DNA from: a virus
Reading direction: 5' to 3' (one strand)
Virus record (IMG/VR): IMGVR_UViG_3300032220_001356
Location: 1-64,000 of that record
Length of the DNA stretch: 64,000 bases
Below are positions 22,244 through 29,186 of this stretch, piece after piece (the first letter of the stretch is position 1; every line of letters begins with the position of its first letter). The notes under the pieces are model-generated. The model was given only the letters and a program-made list of their open reading frames with translations, made no database searches and was not told the DNA's origin. A program made the translations under genes and the position numbers.

Positions 22244-22951
22244 ATGTCTATTTCAGAACAACAAAGATATGTTATTGATTGCGTTGTCTCTATTTTTGAA
22301 ACTGGCAGAATACCAACTGCTGCTTCTTATGGAACTTGCTCCGTATTAAATGATGGTGCTGGTATTTCTTATGGAAAACATCAATGCACAGACAAAGCAG
22401 GTTCTTTGGATTTGGTTTGCAAACGATATATTGAGCTTGGTGGACAACAAGCAGAGCCATTAAAACAATATATGAATTATCTTGCTACAAACGCAAGTAC
22501 AAAATTCAATTCCGATACAGGTAAATATCCTGCTTGGCTTAATTCATTAATTAGCTTATTGAAGTCTGCTGGTTCAGATAAATTGATGCAACAAGCACAA
22601 GATGAAATATTCAATAAAAATTACTGGAATCCAGCAGTAGAACATTGCAAAAATATCGGTCTTACTACTGCTCTTGGACATTTGGTAATTTATGATACCT
22701 GTATTCACTCTGGACCCGGTAGAGTTTCTTCATTAAGAGCAAAGTTTCCAGAAAAATCACCAGCAAATGGTGGAGATGAAAAAGCTTGGGTTATTGCTTT
22801 CTTAAATACAAGAAGAGCTTGGCTTGCTTCCAGCTCAAATTCATTGGTACAAAAAACTACTTATAGAATTGATGCAATGCTTGAAATAGCAAAAGCAAAT
22901 AATTGGGACTTAAATACTCCAATGATTGTCAGAAAGGTAAAAATTGGATAA
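22244..22951 (+). CDS. Chitosanase/GH46-like lysozyme (endolysin candidate)
   Basis: 235 aa. I-F-E-T-G at 17-21 and D-G-A-G-I-S-Y-G-K-H-Q at 37-47 match the catalytic Glu and Asp regions of chitosanase-fold muramidases. The rest is helical, as expected. No signal peptide, so release would need a holin not identified here. It forms a two-gene wall-degrading unit with 21670. Confidence 0.7.
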   Translation: MSISEQQRYVIDCVVSIFETGRIPTAASYGTCSVLNDGAGISYGKHQCTDKAGSLDLVCKRYIELGGQQAEPLKQYMNYLATNASTKFNSDTGKYPAWLNSLISLLKSAGSDKLMQQAQDEIFNKNYWNPAVEHCKNIGLTTALGHLVIYDTCIHSGPGRVSSLRAKFPEKSPANGGDEKAWVIAFLNTRRAWLASSSNSLVQKTTYRIDAMLEIAKANNWDLNTPMIVRKVKIG

Positions 22952-23631
22952 TGAAAATTAGAATTTTATTAAATGAAGAACACAAGACTTATGGATATGG
23001 AAAAAATTATATTCCAAATGAAAGATTGGAAGAATTATTTAGATTTTTTCATTTAAGCTCAACACAACTTCATCAAAATTCTAAAACTTTTACTTTTAAT
23101 CCAAGAGTGCCAAAAAGTCCATACGAAGATGAAGAATTTCGTGTAATTGAAGATGATTTTACACCAAGAATATCATTAGCTACAAAAATTATGGATGCTG
23201 CTGATGCATTGGGTGCAAAAGAAAGCGATAAATATTATGTTTACGCTTGTGATATTGAATCTAGATTAGATGACGATATTGATGCAATACCATTGAATTT
23301 ACAATTCAAACAATGTCAACAAGATAACAAAGTAGATCCAGATTATGGAGAAGAATATAAATTTTCTAAATTTGTTAAAAAGTATAGAAACGAACTTGGT
23401 GTTCTAAATCCAGAAGATACTTATTTTTCTCCTAGGATGCTTCCAAATAAACTCAAAAAGAAATGGACCGCATGTGTACCAGACGCAGGTAGAACAAACG
23501 AATATTGGTCCATTAAAGATACAAAGATGTATTATATTGGAAGATATCAAGCTAATAATTCTTTTGTTCAATTGTCGTGGCAAGGAAAACAAATTATCAA
23601 TGCAATTGAAAAACAAGAATCATCTTCTTGA
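22951..23631 (+). CDS. Unknown protein with possible short tag
   Basis: 226 aa, M-K-I-R-I-L-L-N-E followed by E-H, compatible with an L-x-E tag. The body is acidic (D-D-D-I-D, D-E-E-F) and has no motif known to me. TAATG overlap with the lysozyme gene. Its last codons overlap a σ70-type promoter for the next gene. Confidence 0.55.
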   Translation: MKIRILLNEEHKTYGYGKNYIPNERLEELFRFFHLSSTQLHQNSKTFTFNPRVPKSPYEDEEFRVIEDDFTPRISLATKIMDAADALGAKESDKYYVYACDIESRLDDDIDAIPLNLQFKQCQQDNKVDPDYGEEYKFSKFVKKYRNELGVLNPEDTYFSPRMLPNKLKKKWTACVPDAGRTNEYWSIKDTKMYYIGRYQANNSFVQLSWQGKQIINAIEKQESSS

Positions 23632-23656
23632 CATTAAAGCGATATGTTGATATGAT
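23628..23656 (+). promoter_or_regulatory. σ70-type promoter
   Basis: TTGACA (23628-23633), 17-bp spacer, TATGAT (23651-23656). The TTG here is the -35 box, not a start codon. It drives two tiny genes at 23679 and 23821. Confidence 0.75.
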
Positions 23657-23678
23657 TTGTATGTTCGCGGGAGAACAT

Positions 23679-23831
23679 ATGAGTGCTAAAGGATTTGATA
23701 AAACAAAATTCAAAGAAAAAGTAGCAAATCAAGTTCAAGAAGAACAAATCGAAGATTTAGTTCATCTTCAAGAAAAAAAGAAAAGACTAAATCGAACAGA
23801 ACTTTTTAAGAGAGTAGAAAATGAGTCGTAA
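23679..23831 (+). CDS. Small charged protein
   Basis: 50 aa, Lys/Glu-rich and helical. GGGAG at 23669-23673 fixes the ATG at 23679, about 16 nt after the predicted transcript start. No recognised family. Overlaps the next ATG. Confidence 0.55.
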   Translation: MSAKGFDKTKFKEKVANQVQEEQIEDLVHLQEKKKRLNRTELFKRVENES

Positions 23832-23913
23832 AGCCGCACATAGTCACGGAAGACGTAGACGCAAGCTTGGTTCTAAAAAACGTCGTGCTCGTCGTATGCG
23901 TAGCAAGAAATAA
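23821..23913 (+). CDS. Tiny Arg/Lys-rich protein
   Basis: 30 aa, more than half Arg or Lys (R-R-R-R-K-L and K-K-R-R-A-R-R). Coupled to the previous gene by overlap and ended by a strong hairpin. The charge suggests RNA or DNA binding, as in protamine-like or small ribosomal-type peptides. It is too short to place in a family. Confidence 0.55.
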   Translation: MSRKAAHSHGRRRRKLGSKKRRARRMRSKK

Positions 23914-23918
23914 ATAAA

Positions 23919-23949
23919 ATTATCCCTCTATTTATTATAGAGGGATAAT
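23919..23949 (+). promoter_or_regulatory. Hairpin over the ribosome site of the next gene, with a late-type box in the loop
   Basis: A 12-bp perfect stem (23919-23930 with 23938-23949). AGGGA in the 3' arm (23941-23945) is the ribosome site of TTG 23953. CTATTTATT spans 23928-23936 across the loop; a start 7 nt later would begin at AGGGA. It may also terminate transcription. Confidence 0.6.
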
Positions 23950-23952
23950 AAT

Positions 23953-24165
23953 TTGATATACGTAATTGAAATTTTATCTGTTTCTGGCAAAGAAGTTATA
24001 AATGCATATAGAAAAGATTGTTTAGGTGTTGAATATAATGCTCTTTACAATTTTAATTCTACAGAAGAGGCTGTAAGAGCTATTAGAGATAAATGGAAAT
24101 TTCAAGGTATAATCAAAGTTCTAAAAGATGGTAATATAATAGGAGTTGTTGATGGTAGCGTATGA
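23953..24165 (+). CDS. Unknown small protein
   Basis: 70 aa from TTG with AGGGA 7 nt upstream, inside the hairpin arm. Beta-alpha pattern with G-I-I-K-V-L-K-D-G-N-I-I-G-V-V-D. The next gene starts within its end. Confidence 0.55.
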   Translation: MIYVIEILSVSGKEVINAYRKDCLGVEYNALYNFNSTEEAVRAIRDKWKFQGIIKVLKDGNIIGVVDGSV

Positions 24166-24565
24166 TATCGTAGCTATATCTGGTGGCATGGACCCTGTTC
24201 ATAAAGGTCATGTTAGGATGATTCAAGAAGCAGCACAATTTGGCGAAGTTATAATTATTCTAAATTCTGACGAATGGCTTATGCGTAAAAAAGGTTTTAT
24301 TTTTATGTCATGGGAAGAAAGAGCAGAAATTCTTGAATCAATTAGGGGTGTAAAAAAAGTTGTTCGTGTTGATGATACAGATGGTTCTGTATGCGAAGCA
24401 CTTCGTAGAGAAAAGCCAACATATTTTGCAAATGGTGGTGATAGAACCGATAAGAATACTCCAGAAATGGATGTTTGTTCTGAATTAGGAATTACAATGT
24501 TGTGGGGCGTTGGTGGAGGTAAAATCCAATCTTCGTCTGAATTAGTCGCAAATATTCGTAAATAA
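24152..24565 (+). CDS. RfaE/TagD-like cytidylyl- or adenylyltransferase
   Basis: 137 aa. S-G-G-M-D-P-V-H-K-G-H at 10-20 is the HxGH nucleotide-binding motif, followed by N-S-D-E-W, W-E-E-R-A-E-I-L and N-G-G-D-R, typical of the heptose/glycerol-phosphate nucleotidyltransferase family. AGGAG (24141-24144) fixes ATG 24152, not TTG 24146. It stands apart from the sugar cluster at 30-46 kb, so its substrate is unclear. Confidence 0.8.
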   Translation: MVAYDIVAISGGMDPVHKGHVRMIQEAAQFGEVIIILNSDEWLMRKKGFIFMSWEERAEILESIRGVKKVVRVDDTDGSVCEALRREKPTYFANGGDRTDKNTPEMDVCSELGITMLWGVGGGKIQSSSELVANIRK

Positions 24566-24568
24566 ATA

Positions 24569-24604
24569 ACAAATTAATTTGTAAATTACCAATTTTACAT
24601 TGGT
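24569..24604. promoter_or_regulatory. Operator-like dyads before the lipoprotein genes
   Basis: A perfect 14-bp palindrome ACAAATTAATTTGT (24569-24582), then ACCAAT/ATTGGT around a 5-nt loop (24588-24604), in the 128-bp gap upstream of a strong promoter. Possible repressor sites. Confidence 0.4.
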
Positions 24605-24639
24605 TTATGTGTTTTACACAAATAAAGTTTTTATATGTA

Positions 24640-24668
24640 TTGACTATTTATACAGCCATGAATATAAT
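24640..24668 (+). promoter_or_regulatory. σ70-type promoter for the lipoprotein pair
   Basis: TTGACT (24640-24645), 17-bp spacer, TATAAT (24663-24668). CTATTTATA lies in the spacer. Nearest start is ATG 24695 with GGAGA upstream. Confidence 0.78.
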
Positions 24669-24694
24669 TATATGGCTTTTACATGGAGAAAAAT

Positions 24695-24787
24695 ATGCTT
24701 AATTTAGTTTTTATGTTTCTTCTTGCTTGCTCTGGCAGCCAAGACGATAGTGCAGCTACCTCTGATAGCGCATCAGTAGCAGAATAA
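24695..24787 (+). CDS. Tiny lipoprotein
   Basis: 30 aa. Lipobox L-L-A-C at 9-12 after a hydrophobic start. The mature part would be only 19 residues beginning C-S-G-S, rich in Ser/Ala/Asp. Adjacent to a second lipoprotein. Tiny phage lipoproteins are known as superinfection-exclusion or spanin subunits; which applies here is unknown. Confidence 0.65.
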   Translation: MLNLVFMFLLACSGSQDDSAATSDSASVAE

Positions 24788-24806
24788 TTTAGGAGTTTAA
24801 TATAAA

Positions 24807-25019
24807 ATGGTTTTCTTTATTTTGTCTTTTTTTGCTTGTTCTGGCGGTGAAGAACAAGAAGTTGTTGAAACGCCAACAGAGCAAACAACAGAAGTACAAG
24901 AAGTTGAAACAGAAACTCAAACTTCTTCTACCACCGAAGCACCAGCTACGGAAACCACCGAAGCTTCCGTAACCACAGCTACCGAAACACAAACCACTAC
25001 TACCACAACTCAACAATAG
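24807..25019 (+). CDS. Thr/Glu-rich lipoprotein
   Basis: 70 aa. M-V-F-F-I-L-S-F-F-A-C with lipobox cysteine at 11, then C-S-G-G-E-E and a low-complexity Thr/Glu/Gln tail lacking hydrophobic residues, as expected for a flexible surface or periplasmic tether. AGGAG 12-15 nt upstream. Probably cotranscribed with 24695. Confidence 0.65.
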   Translation: MVFFILSFFACSGGEEQEVVETPTEQTTEVQEVETETQTSSTTEAPATETTEASVTTATETQTTTTTTQQ

Positions 25020-25029
25020 TAGTTATATT

Positions 25030-25090
25030 AAAAGTGTTGCCACCCGCGAACCCCAAGGGTGCTGTCTGGTGTGAGTCAGACCAACTTTTT
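25030..25090 (+). ncRNA. Three-way-junction RNA (leader or terminator)
   Basis: Outer stem AAAAG(TG)TTG with CAACTTTT (25030-25039 / 25082-25089), stem 2 CACCC/GGGTG (25041-25045 / 25057-25061, 11-nt loop), stem 3 GTCTG/CAGAC (25064-25068 / 25077-25081). It lies between the lipoprotein stop and the ribosome site of a methyltransferase. GC-richer than its surroundings. It matches no riboswitch class I can name; a complex terminator is the simple alternative. Confidence 0.45.
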
Positions 25091-25104
25091 AATATGAGGA
25101 TAAT

Positions 25105-25644
25105 TTGAGGACCGAAACCCGTCGTCAGCGTTATAACAACAAGATTAATACTGCACAAAAGTATCCAATTTCAATCGCAACTATTAATTTTATGTGTGAT
25201 GAAAATCTTGCTTATGTTGTTAGAACAGCAGGATGTTTTGGTCTAACAGATGTTCATGTAATTGGCTCTATTCCAGAATACAGAGAAATGCGAAAGTATT
25301 CTGGCACATTGAACAATTATGTACAAATGCATCAATATAAGAATCCACATGAGTTTCTTGTTGCGATGAAGAACAAGGGAATCAAGCTTGTTTCACTTGA
25401 ACTTTGTGATGGTGCATCAAATATTGAAGATTATAATTTTGATTTCAATGAACACATTTGTATTATAACAGGACACGAAACCACGGGAGTACCAGCAGAA
25501 ATTCTTGCGAATTCTGATAAGGTTTATATTCCTATGGATGGTATTGGCTATTCGTTGAACACAAGTCAAGCCGCGAATATTGCTGCCTATGAAGCAGTTA
25601 AGCAATATAAGCGTATGTCTTTTGGTATTCGTCAAGCTATTTAA
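25105..25644 (+). CDS. SpoU/TrmH-family RNA 2'-O-methyltransferase
   Basis: 179 aa. The three SPOUT motifs are visible: E-N-L-A-Y-V-V-R-T-A-G-C-F-G near 33-46, I-T-G-H-E-T-T-G-V near 117-125 and I-P-M-D-G-I-G-Y-S-L-N-T-S-Q-A-A near 136-151. TTG start with AGGA 5-8 nt upstream. Probably modifies host or phage tRNA/rRNA. Confidence 0.85.
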   Translation: MRTETRRQRYNNKINTAQKYPISIATINFMCDENLAYVVRTAGCFGLTDVHVIGSIPEYREMRKYSGTLNNYVQMHQYKNPHEFLVAMKNKGIKLVSLELCDGASNIEDYNFDFNEHICIITGHETTGVPAEILANSDKVYIPMDGIGYSLNTSQAANIAAYEAVKQYKRMSFGIRQAI

Positions 25645-25649
25645 GCAAC

Positions 25650-25889
25650 ATGACGCTTGACGTTTACAAAGGGACAAAATGTGTTTTAACTAATTTAGGA
25701 CATTATAATTTTTATTATATGTCAAATTATATTACTGAATTTAATAGAGATTGCATTGTTAGAACAAAACCTTTTGTTGATTCTCAAAATAAAAACTTTT
25801 TAGCTGTTGAAACAGAAATGAAAAATATAGGTTTGTATGAAAACGAATCAACAAACAATGAATCAATAATAGTTTGGATCGAGAAGTAA
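25650..25889 (+). CDS. Unknown small protein
   Basis: 79 aa following the methyltransferase by 5 nt. Beta-rich, Y-K-G-T-K-C-V-L near the N-terminus. No family. A terminator follows immediately. Confidence 0.5.
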   Translation: MTLDVYKGTKCVLTNLGHYNFYYMSNYITEFNRDCIVRTKPFVDSQNKNFLAVETEMKNIGLYENESTNNESIIVWIEK

Positions 25890-25891
25890 AT

Positions 25892-25915
25892 AAAACCCCC
25901 GAAAGGGGGTTTTTT
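25892..25915 (+). terminator. Rho-independent terminator
   Basis: AAAACCCCC, GAAA tetraloop, GGGGGTTTT and more T's. Confidence 0.9.
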
Positions 25916-25917
25916 AT

Positions 25918-25955
25918 TTGACATATCAAAAAAGATGTTATATTGCTATTTATAG
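25918..25955 (+). promoter_or_regulatory. Possible promoter region of phoH
   Basis: TTGACA (25918-25923) with TATATT 15 nt on, plus a CTATTTATAG box (25946-25955) 16 nt before the ATG. Either could be used: the first by host sigma, the second late. Confidence 0.45.
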
Positions 25956-25971
25956 TATCAACGGATTTTAA

Positions 25972-27288
25972 ATGGCAAAAAAGACATACGTTTTGGATAC
26001 GAGTGCTTTATTAACCGATAGTGATTGTATAAATAATGGATTTGCAAACAACGATATATTAATTCCATTAAAAGTATTAGAAGAATTAGATAAACATAAG
26101 AAGAGACAAGATTTAGTTGGCGCTAATTCAAGAAAAGTTATTAGAACTCTTGATTCGTTGCGTGCTAAAGGCTCTTTGTATGAGGGCGTGAGATTAGGAA
26201 AAGGCAAGGGAATATTGGTTGTAAAAAGTTACAATCACTCAATGAATTTTCCACCAGACTTAGATTTATCTGTTCCAGACCATCAAATACTTGCTGTTGC
26301 TTTGAGCGAAAAAGAAGCAGGAGCAAAAGTAATTGTTGTTTCTAACGATATCAACATGAGAGTTATCTGTGATTCTATTGGTATGGAATCAGAAGATATG
26401 AATCCAGAAAAAGTAGTTGAAAGCTCTTCAAGTCTTTATACTGGTTTTGTTGATGTTATTGTTGATGATGAATTTATTGATAGATTTTATGAAAATGAAA
26501 ATCTTGTTCTTCCAGAGCAAAAAGAAAAATTATTTGCCAATCAATATCTAATGCTTACCTCTTCGTTAAATAACAAGAAGACAGCATTGGCAAAGTTTGT
26601 TGCTCCAAATCTTCCATTAGCAAGATTAGTACCATTTGGAAAGAAAGGTATCAATGGAATCAAACCAAGAAATAAAGAACAATCTTTTGCTCTTGATTTA
26701 CTGATGAATCCAGAAGTTCCATTAGTTTCTATTGTTGGTAAGGCTGGTTGTGGAAAGACGATGCTTGCAATAGCAGCGGGTCTGGAGCAAACGATTGGAT
26801 TAGACAACAAATACTCACGTTTAATTGTTTCGCGTCCTGTACAGCCAATGGGTAAGGATATTGGCTTCCTTCCCGGCACATTAGAAGAGAAAATGTCTCC
26901 TTGGCTTCGTCCAATTCAAGACAACTTACAATTCTTGATGGGTAACGACAAAATAACTCTTGATATGTATATGCAAAAAGGAGTTATTGAGATTGAAGCT
27001 ATCACATATATCCGTGGTCGTTCAATTTCTAATGCGTACATCATAATCGATGAAGCACAAAATCTTTCAATGCACGAAATTAAGACCATTATTACCAGAG
27101 TTGGTGAAAATTCAAAAGTTGTTTTAACTGGTGACATTGAACAAATTGATAATGTCTATGTTGACGAAACCACAAACGGACTTACATATGTAGCTGAAAA
27201 GTTTAAACCATATGATTTGGCAGGACACGTAACGTTAATGAACGGCGAACGCTCAAAAGTTGCCACACTTGCTTCTCGTATTCTCTAG
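25972..27288 (+). CDS. phoH: PIN-PhoH ATPase (PhoH2-like)
   Basis: 438 aa. PIN nuclease domain first: V-L-D-T-S-A-L at 7-13, P-D-H-Q-I-L near 102-107 and S-N-D-I-N-M-R near 124-130 supply the acidic residues. The PhoH ATPase domain follows: Walker A I-V-G-K-A-G-C-G-K-T at 253-262, Walker B A-Y-I-I-I-D-E-A-Q near 352-360. PIN-PhoH proteins are RNA helicase/nucleases; phoH genes are common in marine phages. Flanked by a terminator upstream. Confidence 0.93.
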   Translation: MAKKTYVLDTSALLTDSDCINNGFANNDILIPLKVLEELDKHKKRQDLVGANSRKVIRTLDSLRAKGSLYEGVRLGKGKGILVVKSYNHSMNFPPDLDLSVPDHQILAVALSEKEAGAKVIVVSNDINMRVICDSIGMESEDMNPEKVVESSSSLYTGFVDVIVDDEFIDRFYENENLVLPEQKEKLFANQYLMLTSSLNNKKTALAKFVAPNLPLARLVPFGKKGINGIKPRNKEQSFALDLLMNPEVPLVSIVGKAGCGKTMLAIAAGLEQTIGLDNKYSRLIVSRPVQPMGKDIGFLPGTLEEKMSPWLRPIQDNLQFLMGNDKITLDMYMQKGVIEIEAITYIRGRSISNAYIIIDEAQNLSMHEIKTIITRVGENSKVVLTGDIEQIDNVYVDETTNGLTYVAEKFKPYDLAGHVTLMNGERSKVATLASRIL

Positions 27289-27370
27289 AGTAAAAAATAA
27301 GTTAATTTTATTTAAAGATGGGCATTATTTTTTTGATGAAAAAATTAATAATTTGTTAAAGATACTATAA

Positions 27371-28054
27371 ATGAAAACAATAATTGAATCAATGAAAGAC
27401 AAAAATGATAAAATAATTAAAAAGCTAAAAGACAGAAGACTTTTTAACAGAATCTATGTTTGGGAAAAAGATCCTGTTTCTCCAGAAGTAGACATAGATT
27501 TGGGATTACAAAAAATAATCAAGCTTTTACCTAAAAATTATTTTAACAATATTGATAGTATTTTTATTGGTCAATTCCCAGAATTAAACAAAAGAAATTT
27601 AAATGCACTTTATCAAGATAATGCAATTTATATTTCTAATAATATTTTTAGTACACAAGAACTTATGAAAAATTTAGTTCATGAATTAGCACATGCTGTT
27701 CATGATGAATATTGTGATGCAATAGATGAAAACGATGCAGTCATAGATGAATTTTTCATTAAAAGAAGACAATTGAAAAAAATATTACACTTAAATGGCT
27801 ACAAGACAGAACAACAAAATTTTGAAAACGTTGAATATGACCCAAATTTTGATACTTATTTGTATCAAGAAATTGGTTATCCTATTATGCATACGCTAAC
27901 AACAAATTTGTTTGTCTCTCCATATGCCGCAACATCATATAAAGAATATTTTGCTAATGGTTTTGAGCATTATTATTTAAACGATTTTACATCCGTTAAA
28001 CAAATAAGTCCAAAACTTTACAAATTAATAAATGTTTTAGAAAGTTTAGAATAA
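27371..28054 (+). CDS. Zincin metallopeptidase with possible capsid tag
   Basis: 227 aa. M-K-T-I-I-E followed by S resembles the short tag of T4 Alt. H-E-L-A-H at 104-108 and S-Y-K-E-Y-F-A-N-G-F-E near 190-200 form a zinc site of the anthrax-lethal-factor-like type. No signal peptide, so it would act in the head or the host cytoplasm. A second HExxH protein is at 16471. Confidence 0.68.
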   Translation: MKTIIESMKDKNDKIIKKLKDRRLFNRIYVWEKDPVSPEVDIDLGLQKIIKLLPKNYFNNIDSIFIGQFPELNKRNLNALYQDNAIYISNNIFSTQELMKNLVHELAHAVHDEYCDAIDENDAVIDEFFIKRRQLKKILHLNGYKTEQQNFENVEYDPNFDTYLYQEIGYPIMHTLTTNLFVSPYAATSYKEYFANGFEHYYLNDFTSVKQISPKLYKLINVLESLE

Positions 28055-28063
28055 GGAAATAAA

Positions 28064-28324
28064 ATGGAAAAAAGCGAATCTTTAATGCAAGAAGTAAAAG
28101 CCGAAAACCCAATGAAAGAGTGGTTAGTTAATTATGTCGGCAATAAACTAAAACCAGAAGATGGAAGAGTTTCAGTAGAAATGATAATTACTGCAATGGC
28201 AGACGAATTTCCAGATTTTGTGCTTGCTTTAGCAGAAGAAAACTTTATTCGTGGCTATCAGCAGGCATTGTATGACGTAGATTACAATCCACCACAAGAA
28301 AAACAAGAAAACGTTGAATCTTAA
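28064..28324 (+). CDS. Unknown small acidic protein
   Basis: 86 aa, E-N-F-I-R-G-Y-Q-Q-A-L-Y-D near the end. AAGGAAAT precedes the ATG. No motif I can assign. Its last codons contain the -35 of the next promoter. Confidence 0.55.
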   Translation: MEKSESLMQEVKAENPMKEWLVNYVGNKLKPEDGRVSVEMIITAMADEFPDFVLALAEENFIRGYQQALYDVDYNPPQEKQENVES

Positions 28325-28360
28325 ACACCTGTATGTTATAATTTAAAAACATACAGGTGT
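28314..28360 (+). promoter_or_regulatory. Promoter overlapped by a 13-bp dyad that covers the ribosome site
   Basis: TTGAAT (28314-28319), 17 bp, TATAAT (28337-28342). The dyad ACACCTGTATGTT/AACATACAGGTGT (28325-28337, 28348-28360) has the -10 in its loop and AGGTG of the next gene in its 3' arm. A transcript from this promoter starts near 28349 and cannot form the hairpin; read-through RNA can. Confidence 0.65.
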
Positions 28361-28364
28361 TGTT

Positions 28365-29129
28365 TTGCCACACATTTCCTTTTCGGAATTAAAAACTTGG
28401 TCTGAGTGTCCTTATAAACGTAAACTTGTTTATGAAGATAAAATAAAAGTATTTACTGCAAATGAATACACAATTTTTGGAACATCTGTTCACGAAACTT
28501 GTGAAAAGTCTCTACTTAAGGAAATAAGGGAGGAAGATTGTGGCAATTATTTTGAAACCAACTTTAAAAATGCGGTGGAAGAGGCAAAAGTACAAGCTTC
28601 ATTTGACGAAAACCTTGTCGCAGATATGGTTTTGCAAGGTAAAGCAATCTTCAACGATCTTTTTCCAGCAATTGTGGAATATCTGGGTGAATACGAAGTC
28701 GTTTCATCAGAAGAAGACCTATTAGAGCTTATTAAAGAAGATTACAACTTTAAGGGTTTTATCGATTTGGTACTCAAAACACCAGATGGTAAGTATCATA
28801 TTGTCGATTTTAAGACTTGTTCATGGGGTTGGGATATGAAAAAGAAATCCGACCCTATGGTTACATACCAATTGACATATTACAAGGAATTCTTTGCTAA
28901 AAAGCATAATATTCCACTTGATAACATTGAAACTCATTTTTGTCTTTTGAAGCGAACTACAAAAAAGAGTAGAGTTGAGTTTTTCCGTGTTTCAAGTGGA
29001 AAAAAGAAGATGGAAAATGCAAATAATCTATTGACAAAAGCAATTTCTAGTATTATTAGTAAAAAACATATTAAAAATCGTCTTTCTTGTAATGGATGCG
29101 AGTTTTATAAAACAGAATTTTGTAAGTAA
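28365..29129 (+). CDS. Cas4/RecB-like PD-(D/E)XK nuclease
   Basis: 254 aa. G-T-S-V-H-E-T at about 46-52 (motif with His), G-F-I-D-L-V near 133-138, V-D-F-K-T near 146-150 and Y-Q-L-T-Y-Y near 166-171 define the nuclease core. Cys 15 (S-E-C-P-Y-K) plus three C-terminal cysteines (C-N-G-C and the final C) probably bind an Fe-S cluster as in Cas4/AddB. TTG start with AGGTG 5 nt upstream. Likely acts in recombination or DNA processing. Confidence 0.85.
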   Translation: MPHISFSELKTWSECPYKRKLVYEDKIKVFTANEYTIFGTSVHETCEKSLLKEIREEDCGNYFETNFKNAVEEAKVQASFDENLVADMVLQGKAIFNDLFPAIVEYLGEYEVVSSEEDLLELIKEDYNFKGFIDLVLKTPDGKYHIVDFKTCSWGWDMKKKSDPMVTYQLTYYKEFFAKKHNIPLDNIETHFCLLKRTTKKSRVEFFRVSSGKKKMENANNLLTKAISSIISKKHIKNRLSCNGCEFYKTEFCK

Positions 29130-29134
29130 TAGTA

Positions 29135-29178
29135 GTTTGAGTTCCAACACTACTATTTACTAGTGTAGGAACTCAAAC
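29135..29178 (+). promoter_or_regulatory. Long hairpin with late-type box in loop, before the HNH gene
   Basis: GTTTGAGTTCC-A-ACACTA pairs with TAGTGT-A-GGAACTCAAAC (17 bp plus an A-A mismatch). The loop holds ACTATTTAC (29152-29160). No T-tract follows. AGGA (29167-29170) lies in the 3' arm, although 16 nt from ATG 29187. Confidence 0.55.
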
Positions 29179-29186
29179 GTAAACGA

